DNA of 11,444 nucleotides, taken from contig JBAZCN010000114.1 of NCBI GenBank assembly GCA_041655035.1, positions 1-11,444 of the forward strand, written 5' to 3'. The notes beneath the pieces are model-generated. The model worked only from the letters and a program-made list of their open reading frames with translations. It made no database searches and was not told the DNA's origin. This stretch comes from NAT127 sp041655035 (GTDB lineage: Bacteria > Pseudomonadota > Gammaproteobacteria > Pseudomonadales > Porticoccaceae). Below, in pieces: positions 1 through 6,309 of the stretch (positions within the stretch are counted from its first letter, which is position 1; each line of letters opens with the position of its first letter). The translations under genes and the position numbers were made by a program.

Positions 1-436
1 CACGAAGAGCCAGATATAAATGGGTAGCAAAATGAGCTGGACCAGCAGAAGGATCGGCGCGGCCGCGATGGCCCGGGCACCGTCCCCACCACCGAGATGG
101 GTAAAACTGATAAACCAGTCCGTACAGGGCACCAGCAGTACCAGCAGTACGCCGAGACGAATAGCGGGATCATCCGGTAACAGCCACAACAGAAGACCAA
201 CGACCACAGGTATCAGAATAAAATTGCCCGTCAGCAAAGCGGCGATCACGAAATGCCGCCCTGAGATGTATCAGTGGCACCTGGGTGAAAGTGGTGTACA
301 GGAGAACGCCCAGAGCTGGCCAGAGCAATAGCTCCCAATCTCGGGTCTGTTCTGGTGACATCCAGCCGATGGCCATGCCGGCCAGGATGGCAACCAGATA
401 AATCCAGACCTGATATTGTTCTAGGCTTTTACGCAT
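1..436 (-). pseudogene. Frameshifted, partial arsenic resistance permease (ACR3/bile acid:Na+ symporter-like)
   Basis: The gene reads right to left from an ATG at 436 and leaves the window at base 1. The first ~65 residues (starting MRKSLEQYQVWIYL, then LLWPALGVLLYTTFTQVPL and HLRAAFRDRR) match what I remember of short arsenic resistance proteins of the ACR3/bile acid symporter superfamily, which export arsenite across the inner membrane. That frame stops at 170. From about 260 leftward another frame continues the family with RHFVIAALLTGNF, a hydrophobic stretch, then VPCTDWFISFTHLGGGDGAR and a further membrane helix running off the edge. The two good frames overlap at 243-256. Re-inserting a second copy of that 14-base segment (GCATTTCGTGATCG on the minus strand) would give one uninterrupted reading frame. 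So this is either a pseudogene from loss of a 14-bp tandem copy or a collapsed repeat in the assembly. No clear ribosome binding site is seen. Confidence 0.75.
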
Positions 437-1054
437 TTGGGTTATTCCACGATGATACTCGGAATCGGCACCTGTTTGTGTGGGCAGGATGTACCATGGG
501 AGACCTGTGAGTCATGCTGTTGCCAGCCAACGTGTCTGAGGGAGTTCCATCCAACCCCAGCGAAGTACTACTGCATACGCTGGGATATGCCCCAAGTTAC
601 CGGCCGATTTCTTGGGGCAAATTTGGGGCAATTTGATCGCCAAACTATGCCATTTCAGGCCATTCTGCGTATTTCAGCGTAGTACGGCGTAGTTGCAATA
701 AGATGCTGATAAATAAGTAAAAATACCCTATTTTGAGCCATTTGGCATTCAATCAGCCCCCACTATGGGGGTGTGGCTTTCCAGGGTGTCCGAACTACTC
801 ATAACTTCTCGACGCTGACAATGAATTCAAAATGACACGCGACATATTACGCTATGTGCCCAATCAACCGAAACCGGGCGTGATCAGCGGGCGGGGTGGC
901 GCAAGCGGCCGGCGGCGCGCGGCTTGAACAACCAGGGTGCGCCGGCCGGCCATATGGAATAGGAGCTAGTGATGAAAGGGACTGGTGATGAGTGGGAACG
1001 CCGGGGCGTTGGGGGCTCGCGGGGCGCGGCATCCTGGACGCCGTCCCGCTGAAA
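437..1054. other. Intergenic region, no supported gene
   Basis: About 620 bases between two minus-strand genes. The left half is AT-richer; around 690-740 (ATAAATAAGTAAAAATACCC) it could hold a promoter, but no good -35/-10 pair stands out. A short GC hairpin lies at 756-772 (GCCCCC, loop ACTAT, GGGGGT) without a T tract. A near-tandem GGGGCAAATTTGGGGCAA sits at 615-632. From about 880 the DNA becomes very GC-rich with several short palindromes and probably contains the 3' end of the DUF421 transcript. A plus-strand Cys-rich frame at 437-682 has no start signal and I do not accept it as a gene. Confidence 0.5.
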
Positions 1055-1747
1055 TCAACTGTTGCGCTCTATGGTCAGCGCTTTCGACCACAGGCTGTTC
1101 CGGCACCGCGGACAGACAGCGCCCTGCTCTGCCGTGAGCGTCTGTATGTATCCGCAGCGGCTGCAGGCATACTGACCGGCGGACGGGGCACTGCTATGAA
1201 TGTCGCGATGCTCTGGGGGCAGCACTGACAGTCCCGGCCTGACGGCATCGCGCTCGTAAAAGAACAGGCTGATGTTGCCATCAACCTCGAGTATGCCGAG
1301 TCTTACCTGTCCGAGGTGCTCGACGCTTTGCTGACGCAGCTCCATAAAGAACTCGTCATCGGTGATGTTCAGGCGCTGAAAACTTTCCAACTCGTACAGC
1401 CCGTCGCGGATGAGAGTCAGGGGCTTGCCTTCCACCCAGTCGTTGAAGGCGCGCGAATGCTGCATGGTATAGGTGGTCACCCTATAGAGAAACAGGATGC
1501 TGGCAAATACCGCAACGGCGGACAGGACGGGTGCATCATCATAGAAGACGACATCGCCTGCCGCCGAGCCCAGCGTCAGGATAACGACCAGTTCGAACAC
1601 CGACAACTGGCGTATGCCGCGGCGGCCCGACGCCTTCAGAAAGAGGAAGACCAGCGCGTAGCCGATGAAAGCGCGTATCGCGACTTCGCCGAGGAAGAGT
1701 AGCGGCAGATCGTTGAGTAAAACCCGTTGCCAGTCGAAAGGAGTCAT
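1055..1747 (-). CDS. DUF421 (YetF-type) membrane protein with C-terminal zinc ribbon
   Basis: A 230-residue protein. Residues ~15-37, ~48-63 and ~73-90 are hydrophobic and probably span the membrane. The family signature GRRGIRQLSVFELVVILTLG lies at 41-60, followed by SAAGDVV. The soluble part (about 105-165), with GKPLTLIRDG and LRQQSVEHLGQVRLGILEVDG, matches the DUF421/YetF cytoplasmic domain, whose biochemical role is not established. After residue 190 comes an extension with Cys195-x2-Cys198 and Cys212-x2-Cys215 (YACSRCGY and AVCPRC), a rubredoxin-like zinc ribbon that basic YetF proteins lack. The ATG at 1747 is preceded by AAAGGT at suitable spacing. The gene stands alone, transcribed away from the metal-binding protein gene at 2107. 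The family call is firm; metal binding by the ribbon is inferred. Confidence 0.9.
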   Translation of the reverse strand: MTPFDWQRVLLNDLPLLFLGEVAIRAFIGYALVFLFLKASGRRGIRQLSVFELVVILTLGSAAGDVVFYDDAPVLSAVAVFASILFLYRVTTYTMQHSRAFNDWVEGKPLTLIRDGLYELESFQRLNITDDEFFMELRQQSVEHLGQVRLGILEVDGNISLFFYERDAVRPGLSVLPPEHRDIHSSAPSAGQYACSRCGYIQTLTAEQGAVCPRCRNSLWSKALTIERNS

Positions 1748-2106
1748 ATTTTACCTTTGACATAGATTTCTTGTTGCCGGTTCGAGAACTATAACGTCAT
1801 AACGCCATCTTTGGGAGGGAGCGTGAATAGGCGAAAAGCGCGAATTGTCGTGGGAGCAATCCTATCCTGGTGGACGTGGCTGGTCTTGTGGCGGCCACCA
1901 TGCCGATGACGAGCCGCACATGGTGTTGCTCGAGATGGCAAGCAATCTCGATATAAGGCGCGAACGGGAAAAGTGTGCTAAACCTTAAGTTGACTGACTG
2001 GCGGAACCTAACGACGTTGGCCGCCATCTCCGCGTAGCGTGGGCCATAGCCACGGAAAGCGCAAAAATCCTCTCTAGTCCCATCATCACAGCCGAGGAGG
2101 GCCATA
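1748..2106. other. Divergent intergenic region with short inverted repeats
   Basis: The region separates two divergently transcribed genes and should hold both promoters, but I see no convincing -35/-10 pair. TTGACT at 1994 is a possible -35 element without a good partner. Two small inverted repeats are visible: ACCATG/CATGGT around 1898-1924, and TCGAGAT (1930-1936) with ATCTCGA (1945-1951) separated by 8 bases. Either could be an operator or chance. Near 1790, ATAACGTCATAACG contains a partial repeat of CGT/ACG half sites. The minus-strand frame 1797-2105 looks non-coding. Confidence 0.4.
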
Positions 2107-2343
2107 ATGGCTAAGTGCGATAATTGTGGAAACGACTACGACAAATCATTTCAGGTGTCTGGGGTCGACGGCAAAACATACACTTTCGATAGCTTCGAAT
2201 GTGCCATTCATGCCATGGCGCCGCTTTGTGCACACTGTGGTGTGAGAATCATCGGCCACGGCCTGGAGCAGGGCGGTCGCATGTTTTGCTGCAACCATTG
2301 CGCCGAAGGTGAGGGGGTGACCAAATTGCGGGATCGCGGGTAA
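2107..2343 (+). CDS. Small Cys/His-rich probable metal-binding protein
   Basis: A 78-residue protein with seven or more potential zinc ligands arranged as pairs: Cys4-x2-Cys7 (AKCDNCGNDYD), Cys32/His35 (FDSFECAIH), Cys41-x2-Cys44 (CAHCG), His51, and Cys61, Cys62, Cys65 (FCCNHCAE). The pattern resembles treble-clef/TRASH-type zinc modules and, more loosely, prokaryotic metallothioneins; I recognise the type but not a named family. It has no signal peptide or membrane segment and is presumably cytoplasmic. The start is well set by GAGGAGGG five bases before the ATG. It may buffer or sense a metal, which would suit the nearby arsenic permease remnant and the zinc-ribbon DUF421 protein, but that is inference from proximity. 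Confidence 0.8.
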   Translation: MAKCDNCGNDYDKSFQVSGVDGKTYTFDSFECAIHAMAPLCAHCGVRIIGHGLEQGGRMFCCNHCAEGEGVTKLRDRG

Positions 2344-2492
2344 CGGTCTCATTTGCTCATCGCGGAATCGGCGATATGCGGGTCGATTGTCCGGGGTAGC
2401 GCTGCAGATGGTGCTCGCGATTGGCCAGTCCTGCTTATTTTGGGCATACTGGTGAATCGTTGTCTCAAGAGATTTATCAATATGTCGCTTCT

Positions 2493-3203
2493 ATGAGCAC
2501 GCCCGGGTATCGAACCAAGCTGGAGCGCGTCGCCATTGCCGGCACCAGTGAACTTCTGATTCGTTCTTTATATGATCAACAGCAGTATTATGATCCATTG
2601 GGCGCGGCGCAGCGCCTCGGTATCTGTTCAGCTTCCTGGCCCTTGTTCGGCCTTTTATGGCCTTCGAGTATTCAGTTGGCGGCCTGCCTGGCCCTCCGCC
2701 CTGTTTGCCAGGACGAACGCATTCTGGAAATCGGCTGCGGCCTGGCCCTCGCGAGCATGGTTGGCCACAGGCGCGGGGCGCGCATTACGGCCAGCGACCG
2801 CCATCCCCTGGCGTCCACATTCCTTGAATATAACCTGCAGCTCAACCGTCTGCCGGCACTGAAATACCGGCACGGGCAATGGGGCGCGACAGATGTCTTG
2901 CCGGCGGCGCTGGCATCGGATATCGAGGTTCTATCGGCCCGTTACGACCTGATCATCGGCAGCGACCTGTTGTATGACCGCGATATACCGGAAGCGCTTG
3001 CCGGGTTTATCGATGACCATGCGCTGTCCAGCGCCGAGGTGTGGATAGTGGACCCCAATCGCGGTCATCGACCGGCATTTAACCGGCACATGGCCGCGCT
3101 TGGGTTCGAGCTGGAGCGTGACAAACGGCTGCATGACAAGGCAGATGCCGGCGGGACGCCATCTGAGGAATATAAAGGTCGATTGCTGGTCTATCGAAGA
3201 TAG
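2493..3203 (+). CDS. Class I SAM-dependent methyltransferase (METTL21/lysine methyltransferase-like)
   Basis: The product is 236 residues if the ATG at 2493 is used (MSTPGYRTKLERV). The frame stays open to a TTG at 2421, giving 260 residues; neither start has a clear ribosome binding site and I prefer the ATG because the family-like sequence begins there. Counting from 2493, SAM-binding motif I is at ~77-86 (ILEIGCGLAL), the acidic end of strand 2 at ~102 (ITASDRHPL), and the family motif YDLIIGSDLLYDRD at ~151-164, followed by EVWIVDPNRGH. This order and spacing match the METTL21/PF10294 group, which methylates proteins in eukaryotes; substrates of bacterial members are mostly unknown. It has no signal peptide, so it is cytoplasmic. 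It ends 8 bases before the first GGACACCCAC repeat of the following spacer. Confidence 0.85.
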   Translation: MSTPGYRTKLERVAIAGTSELLIRSLYDQQQYYDPLGAAQRLGICSASWPLFGLLWPSSIQLAACLALRPVCQDERILEIGCGLALASMVGHRRGARITASDRHPLASTFLEYNLQLNRLPALKYRHGQWGATDVLPAALASDIEVLSARYDLIIGSDLLYDRDIPEALAGFIDDHALSSAEVWIVDPNRGHRPAFNRHMAALGFELERDKRLHDKADAGGTPSEEYKGRLLVYRR

Positions 3204-3210
3204 CTGGACG

Positions 3211-3342
3211 GGGACACCCACAGACTTGGAGCATGGTCGATGGGTTTCTCCAAAAAAAACAGCCATAGCCTGTGGGTGTCCCAAAAAACATCAAAAAAGT
3301 GGATGTCCCGAAAAAAGAAGAGCCGTAGTCCGTGGGTGTCCC
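3211..3342. repeat. GTGGGTGTCC repeat cluster A, upstream of the catalase gene
   Basis: One forward GGACACCCAC (3212-3221) is followed by copies in the opposite orientation: a decayed copy at ~3240-3251, GTGGGTGTCC at 3272-3281, GTGGATGTCC at 3299-3308, and GTGGGTGTCC at 3332-3341. The inverted copies recur every 28-32 bases, each followed by a run of 6-8 A, and the 3272 and 3332 copies share the preceding AGCC(A/G)TAG(C/T)C. The forward copy and the 3272 copy form a perfect 13-bp inverted repeat (3211-3223 with 3270-3282). The same core occurs next to the transposase at 6228 and in cluster C near 8671, so it is probably the REP-like substrate of that transposase or a relative. Confidence 0.8.
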
Positions 3343-3368
3343 CAAAAAAACCCAAAAAAACTAAAAAA
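3283..3368. promoter_or_regulatory. Phased A-tracts, probable intrinsically curved DNA upstream of katE
   Basis: A-runs of 6-7 bases lie at 3283-3288, 3293-3298, 3311-3316, 3344-3350, 3354-3360 and 3363-3368. Within each group the centres are about 10 bases apart (3285 and 3295; 3347, 3357 and 3365), close to one helical turn, which is the arrangement that bends DNA. The stretch lies 140-230 bases upstream of the proposed catalase promoter, where curvature or H-NS/IHF-like proteins could affect expression. The phasing is seen directly; the effect is inferred. Confidence 0.45.
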
Positions 3369-3509
3369 TCTTTAAGAATCCTTGTGACTGCTATTCTACC
3401 GTGGAGACGTTTATCCGGAGACAATCGGCAAAAATGTCACTCAGGCGGCGCGGGTCGGAAATAAGGCTTTTTCTCTCCTTGGCTGGCTGAGGTCTGCTGC
3501 GGACTATAT

Positions 3510-3539
3510 TTGACACATCATAGGTTCTACGTCTATAGA
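3510..3539 (+). promoter_or_regulatory. Candidate promoter of the catalase/hemerythrin unit
   Basis: TTGACA at 3510-3515 is a perfect -35 element. TATAGA follows at 3534-3539 after an 18-base spacer. Read as CTATAGA (3533-3539) the -10 also resembles the sigma-S type (CTATACT), which would fit because E. coli katE depends on sigma S. The inferred start near 3546 leaves a leader of about 47 bases before the ATG at 3593. The AGGAG ribosome binding site is at about 3580-3584. Confidence 0.5.
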
Positions 3540-3592
3540 TAGTACCGAGCGGATGCCCTCGACATCCCCCTGTCATTCCAGGAGTTAGTCCG

Positions 3593-5689
3593 ATGGTTAA
3601 GAAAAAGACACAAATATCCGCTTCGCCAAAATCTTCAAGCGAAAAAGATACACTGGGGAATGGTGGCGAATTGCACCAGTGGGCTGGCGGCTCGCATCCG
3701 CCGCTGACCACCAATCAGGGTATCCCGGTCGTCGACAACCAGAACTCGCTACGTGCCACGCCGCAGGGGCCGACTCTGCTGGAGGATTTCATCCTTCGCG
3801 AGAAGATCACCCATTTCGACCACGAACGCATTCCCGAGCGTATCGTGCATGCGCGTGGATCAGGTGCCCATGGTTATTTCCAGCTGACCAAGTCACTGAA
3901 GAAATACACCACCGCCGACGTGCTGAGCGAAACCGGCAAGACGGTGCCGGTCTTTGCCCGCTTCTCGACTGTCGCCGGCGGAGCCGGATCCATCGACACG
4001 CCACGCGACGTGCGTGGCTTCGCGGTGAAGTTCTATACCGAGGAGGGCAACTGGGATCTGGTCGGCAATAACATCCCGGTGTTCTTCATCCAGGACGCGA
4101 TCAAGTTCCCGGACCTGGTGCACTCGGTGAAGATGGAACCCGACCGCGGTTTCCCCCAGGCAGCCAGTGCCCACGACACCTTCTGGGACTTTATTTCGCT
4201 TACGCCTGAATCCATGCACGTAATCATGTGGGCGATGTCCGACCGCGCGATCCCGCGCTCGCTACGCATGATGGAGGGGTTTGGCATCCACAGTTTTCGC
4301 CTGGTCAACGACAAGGGCGAGAGCACCTTCGTAAAGTTTCACTGGCGGCCGAAGCTGGGCCTGCAGTCCACTGTATGGGACGAGGCAGTGAAGATCGCCG
4401 GCGCCGATCCCGACTTCCATCGCCGCGACCTGTTCGAGGCGATCCAGCGCGGGGATCATCCGGAGTGGGAGTTCGCGGTACAGTTGTTCACCGAAGAAGA
4501 GGCAACGGCGTTCCCCTTCGACCACCTCGACCCGACCAAAGTGATTCCCGAGGAACTGGTGCCGCTGACGGTGATCGGGCGGATGGTCCTCGACCGCTGG
4601 CCCGACAACTTCTTCGCCGAGACCGAGCAGGTGGCGTTCTGCCCGGCCAACCTCGTGCCCGGCATCGACTTCAGCAACGATCCGCTGCTCCAGGGCAGGC
4701 TGTTCTCTTATCTGGACACCCAGCTCATTCGGCTGGGTGGCCCGAACTTCCACCAGATCCCGGTCAATGCGCCCAAGTGTCCGTTCGCCAACCTGCAGCG
4801 CGATGGGCACATGCAGATGCGGGTACCCAAGGGCCGGGTGAACTACGAGCCCAGCTCGCTCCAAGGCGACAGCCCCCGCCAGACGCCGGCTGGATTCCGC
4901 AGCTTCGCGGAGCAGGCTGACGACGGCGCCAAGGGCAGGATTCGCGCTGAAAGCTTCGCCGACCACTATTCCCAGGCACGCCAGTTCTATCGCAGCCAGA
5001 CCAAACCAGAGCAGGCGCATATCGCCTTCGCGCTGGTGTTCGAGCTGTCGAAGGTGGAGACCCTGCACGTGCGCGAAGCCATGGTCGGCCATCTGCGCCA
5101 TATCGATGCCGACTTGGCCAAGCGGGTGGCCGGAGGGCTGGGCCTGAAAAAAATGCCGCCGGAGGCGGTGACGTTGGTCAAAGCCCAGGATTTTCCTCCT
5201 TCGCCAGCGCTGCAGATCATCGGCAAAATGAAGCAGACCCTTGCAACTCGCCAGGTCGGCATCCTGGTGGATGATGGCTCCGATGCCGCTACCGTCGCCG
5301 CCTTGCGCAAGGCCGCAGAAGATGCCGGCGCCGCGGTCAAGATCGTCGCGCCTAAGATCGGGGGTGCCAAGGCCAAGAGGGGGGAGAATCTAGCCGCGGA
5401 CGGACAACTGGCAGGCACGCCGTCGGTGATGTTCGATGCCGTTGCGCTGGTGCTATCTGACGCCGCCGGGCGCAAGTTATCCGCTGAAGCGGCTGCAGTG
5501 GACTGGGTGCGTGATGCCTACGGTCACCTTAAGGCGATTGCCACCGACAGCGGCGCCAGGCAGGTGCTGGCCGCCGCCGGGATCGACCCCGATCCCGGGG
5601 TACTGGATGCCACCGACACCAAGGGATTTGTCAAAGCCGCCATGACCCGGCAATGGGCACGCGAACCGGGGCTGCGGACCCTGCCTTGA
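3593..5689 (+). CDS. katE: Large-subunit monofunctional haem catalase (KatE/HPII-like)
   Basis: A 698-residue catalase that converts hydrogen peroxide to water and oxygen in the cytoplasm. The distal His is His86 (RIVHARGSGAHGYF) and the catalytic Asn is Asn159 (LVGNNIPVFFIQD); the proximal haem ligand is Tyr373 (GRLFSYLDTQLIRLGGPNF). These spacings match E. coli HPII His128, Asn201 and Tyr415. Residues ~20-540 form the N-terminal arm, beta barrel, wrapping and helical parts. Residues ~553-690 (QVGILVDDG...) form the flavodoxin/class I glutamine amidotransferase-like domain found only in large-subunit catalases. The length is usual for the clade, slightly shorter than HPII (753) because the N-terminal arm is shorter. 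The residue matching HPII His392, which crosslinks to the haem Tyr, is Cys350 here (AFCPANLVPG), so that bond cannot form. AGGAG lies eight bases before the ATG. A hemerythrin gene follows 47 bp downstream, probably co-transcribed. Confidence 0.97.
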   Translation: MVKKKTQISASPKSSSEKDTLGNGGELHQWAGGSHPPLTTNQGIPVVDNQNSLRATPQGPTLLEDFILREKITHFDHERIPERIVHARGSGAHGYFQLTKSLKKYTTADVLSETGKTVPVFARFSTVAGGAGSIDTPRDVRGFAVKFYTEEGNWDLVGNNIPVFFIQDAIKFPDLVHSVKMEPDRGFPQAASAHDTFWDFISLTPESMHVIMWAMSDRAIPRSLRMMEGFGIHSFRLVNDKGESTFVKFHWRPKLGLQSTVWDEAVKIAGADPDFHRRDLFEAIQRGDHPEWEFAVQLFTEEEATAFPFDHLDPTKVIPEELVPLTVIGRMVLDRWPDNFFAETEQVAFCPANLVPGIDFSNDPLLQGRLFSYLDTQLIRLGGPNFHQIPVNAPKCPFANLQRDGHMQMRVPKGRVNYEPSSLQGDSPRQTPAGFRSFAEQADDGAKGRIRAESFADHYSQARQFYRSQTKPEQAHIAFALVFELSKVETLHVREAMVGHLRHIDADLAKRVAGGLGLKKMPPEAVTLVKAQDFPPSPALQIIGKMKQTLATRQVGILVDDGSDAATVAALRKAAEDAGAAVKIVAPKIGGAKAKRGENLAADGQLAGTPSVMFDAVALVLSDAAGRKLSAEAAAVDWVRDAYGHLKAIATDSGARQVLAAAGIDPDPGVLDATDTKGFVKAAMTRQWAREPGLRTLP

Positions 5690-5736
5690 TCTGCGCCACC
5701 CACGAGGGCCCTTGAACGATTGGAGAAACCACATCC

Positions 5737-6195
5737 ATGACCGAAACTATCTACGACCTGCTGCGCGAAAGTCACGAGATTCAGCGCAGCATGTTGCGCA
5801 AGCTGCTGCGCAGCAAGGCCGGCTCGCGCGATCGTATCGCCCAGTTCACCGATCTGCGGGTTGAACTGGGCGCGCACGAGGCTGCCGAAGAGCGCTTCCT
5901 CTACGTACCGATGCTGATGGACGACCGTGGCTTGGATTCGTCCCGTCACGCCCTGCACGAGCACCACCAGATCGATGAACTGATCGAAGATATCCGGAGT
6001 CTGGATCCTGCCGGGGACGCCTGGCTGAACAAGACCAGGGAGCTTTCCAAGAAGGTACACCACCACCTGCATGAAGAAGAGCGTAAGTTCTTCCAGGTTT
6101 CCGGCAAGATCCTCGGCGATGTCGAGAAGACCAGGCTTGCGCGGCAGTATCGCAACGACTACACACGCATGCAGAAAGTTTTGCGCGCTACATAG
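5737..6195 (+). CDS. Hemerythrin HHE cation-binding domain protein
   Basis: A 152-residue, nearly all-helical protein with the HHE layout: His13-Glu14 (ESHEIQ), His47 with Glu51/Glu52 (AHEAAEERFLY), His74/76/77 (HALHEHHQID) and His108-His112 with Glu113 (VHHHLHEEERKFF). These residues would hold a non-haem di-iron centre that binds oxygen or reacts with peroxide or nitric oxide in related proteins. There is no signal peptide. GGAGA lies about nine bases before the ATG, and the gene follows the catalase by 47 bp with no terminator between, so the two probably form an operon for oxidative stress. No terminator is visible after it; a GGACACCCAC repeat begins 32 bp downstream. The family call is firm; its ligand is not known. 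Confidence 0.93.
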   Translation: MTETIYDLLRESHEIQRSMLRKLLRSKAGSRDRIAQFTDLRVELGAHEAAEERFLYVPMLMDDRGLDSSRHALHEHHQIDELIEDIRSLDPAGDAWLNKTRELSKKVHHHLHEEERKFFQVSGKILGDVEKTRLARQYRNDYTRMQKVLRAT

Positions 6196-6227
6196 TGCTC
6201 TCTCCGAAAGGTAATGGAAGGTAATTA

Positions 6228-6248
6228 GGACACCCACCAATCAGAGGT
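6228..6248 (+). repeat. GGACACCCAC repeat copy B, upstream of the transposase gene
   Basis: A single forward copy: GGACACCCAC at 6228-6237, continuing CAATCAGAGG. The flank matches the forward copy at 8671 (CGATCAGAG) at all but one position over 19 bases, more similar to it than to cluster A. It lies 73 bases before the transposase start, in the position expected of a REP-type element flanking its own transposase. I find no matching copy just downstream of the transposase. Confidence 0.75.
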
Positions 6249-6309
6249 TGACAACACTGCAAACTTTTGCGACGGTAGCCACGTCTTGACAATGTTCACG
6301 GAGGAACGC

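Noticed and set aside
437..682. Plus-strand frame rich in cysteine (CLCG, CESCCCQPTC) next to the arsenic permease
   Set aside because: Tempting as a metal-binding peptide, but it begins with TTG without a ribosome binding site and looks composition-driven.
756..778. GC hairpin as a terminator
   Set aside because: No gene on the plus strand ends there and no T tract follows, so left as a note in the intergenic entry.
1316..1702. 128-codon plus-strand frame within the DUF421 gene
   Set aside because: Exact antisense of a conserved protein with clear family motifs.
1797..2105. 102-codon minus-strand frame opposite the region before the Cys-rich gene
   Set aside because: No ribosome binding site, no recognisable motifs; overlaps the divergent promoter region.
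3211..3342. Possible CRISPR array because of ~30-base spaced repeats
   Set aside because: The conserved core is only 10-12 bases, the spacing varies (28-32), the intervening sequence is partly shared and A-rich, and one copy is inverted; the family recurs near a transposase.
3191..3464. Several overlapping frames with repeated GDTH/GVP-like peptides in the katE upstream region
   Set aside because: The peptide repeats simply translate the GGACACCCAC DNA repeat and A-runs; no start signals.
4262..5101. Long open frame (279 codons) on the minus strand inside the catalase gene
   Set aside because: Lies opposite a fully conserved catalase; its protein looks like nothing known and arises from the GC-rich codon use of katE.
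5524..6240. 238-codon minus-strand frame over the end of katE and the hemerythrin gene
   Set aside because: Antisense to two well-supported genes; no ribosome binding site or family resemblance.
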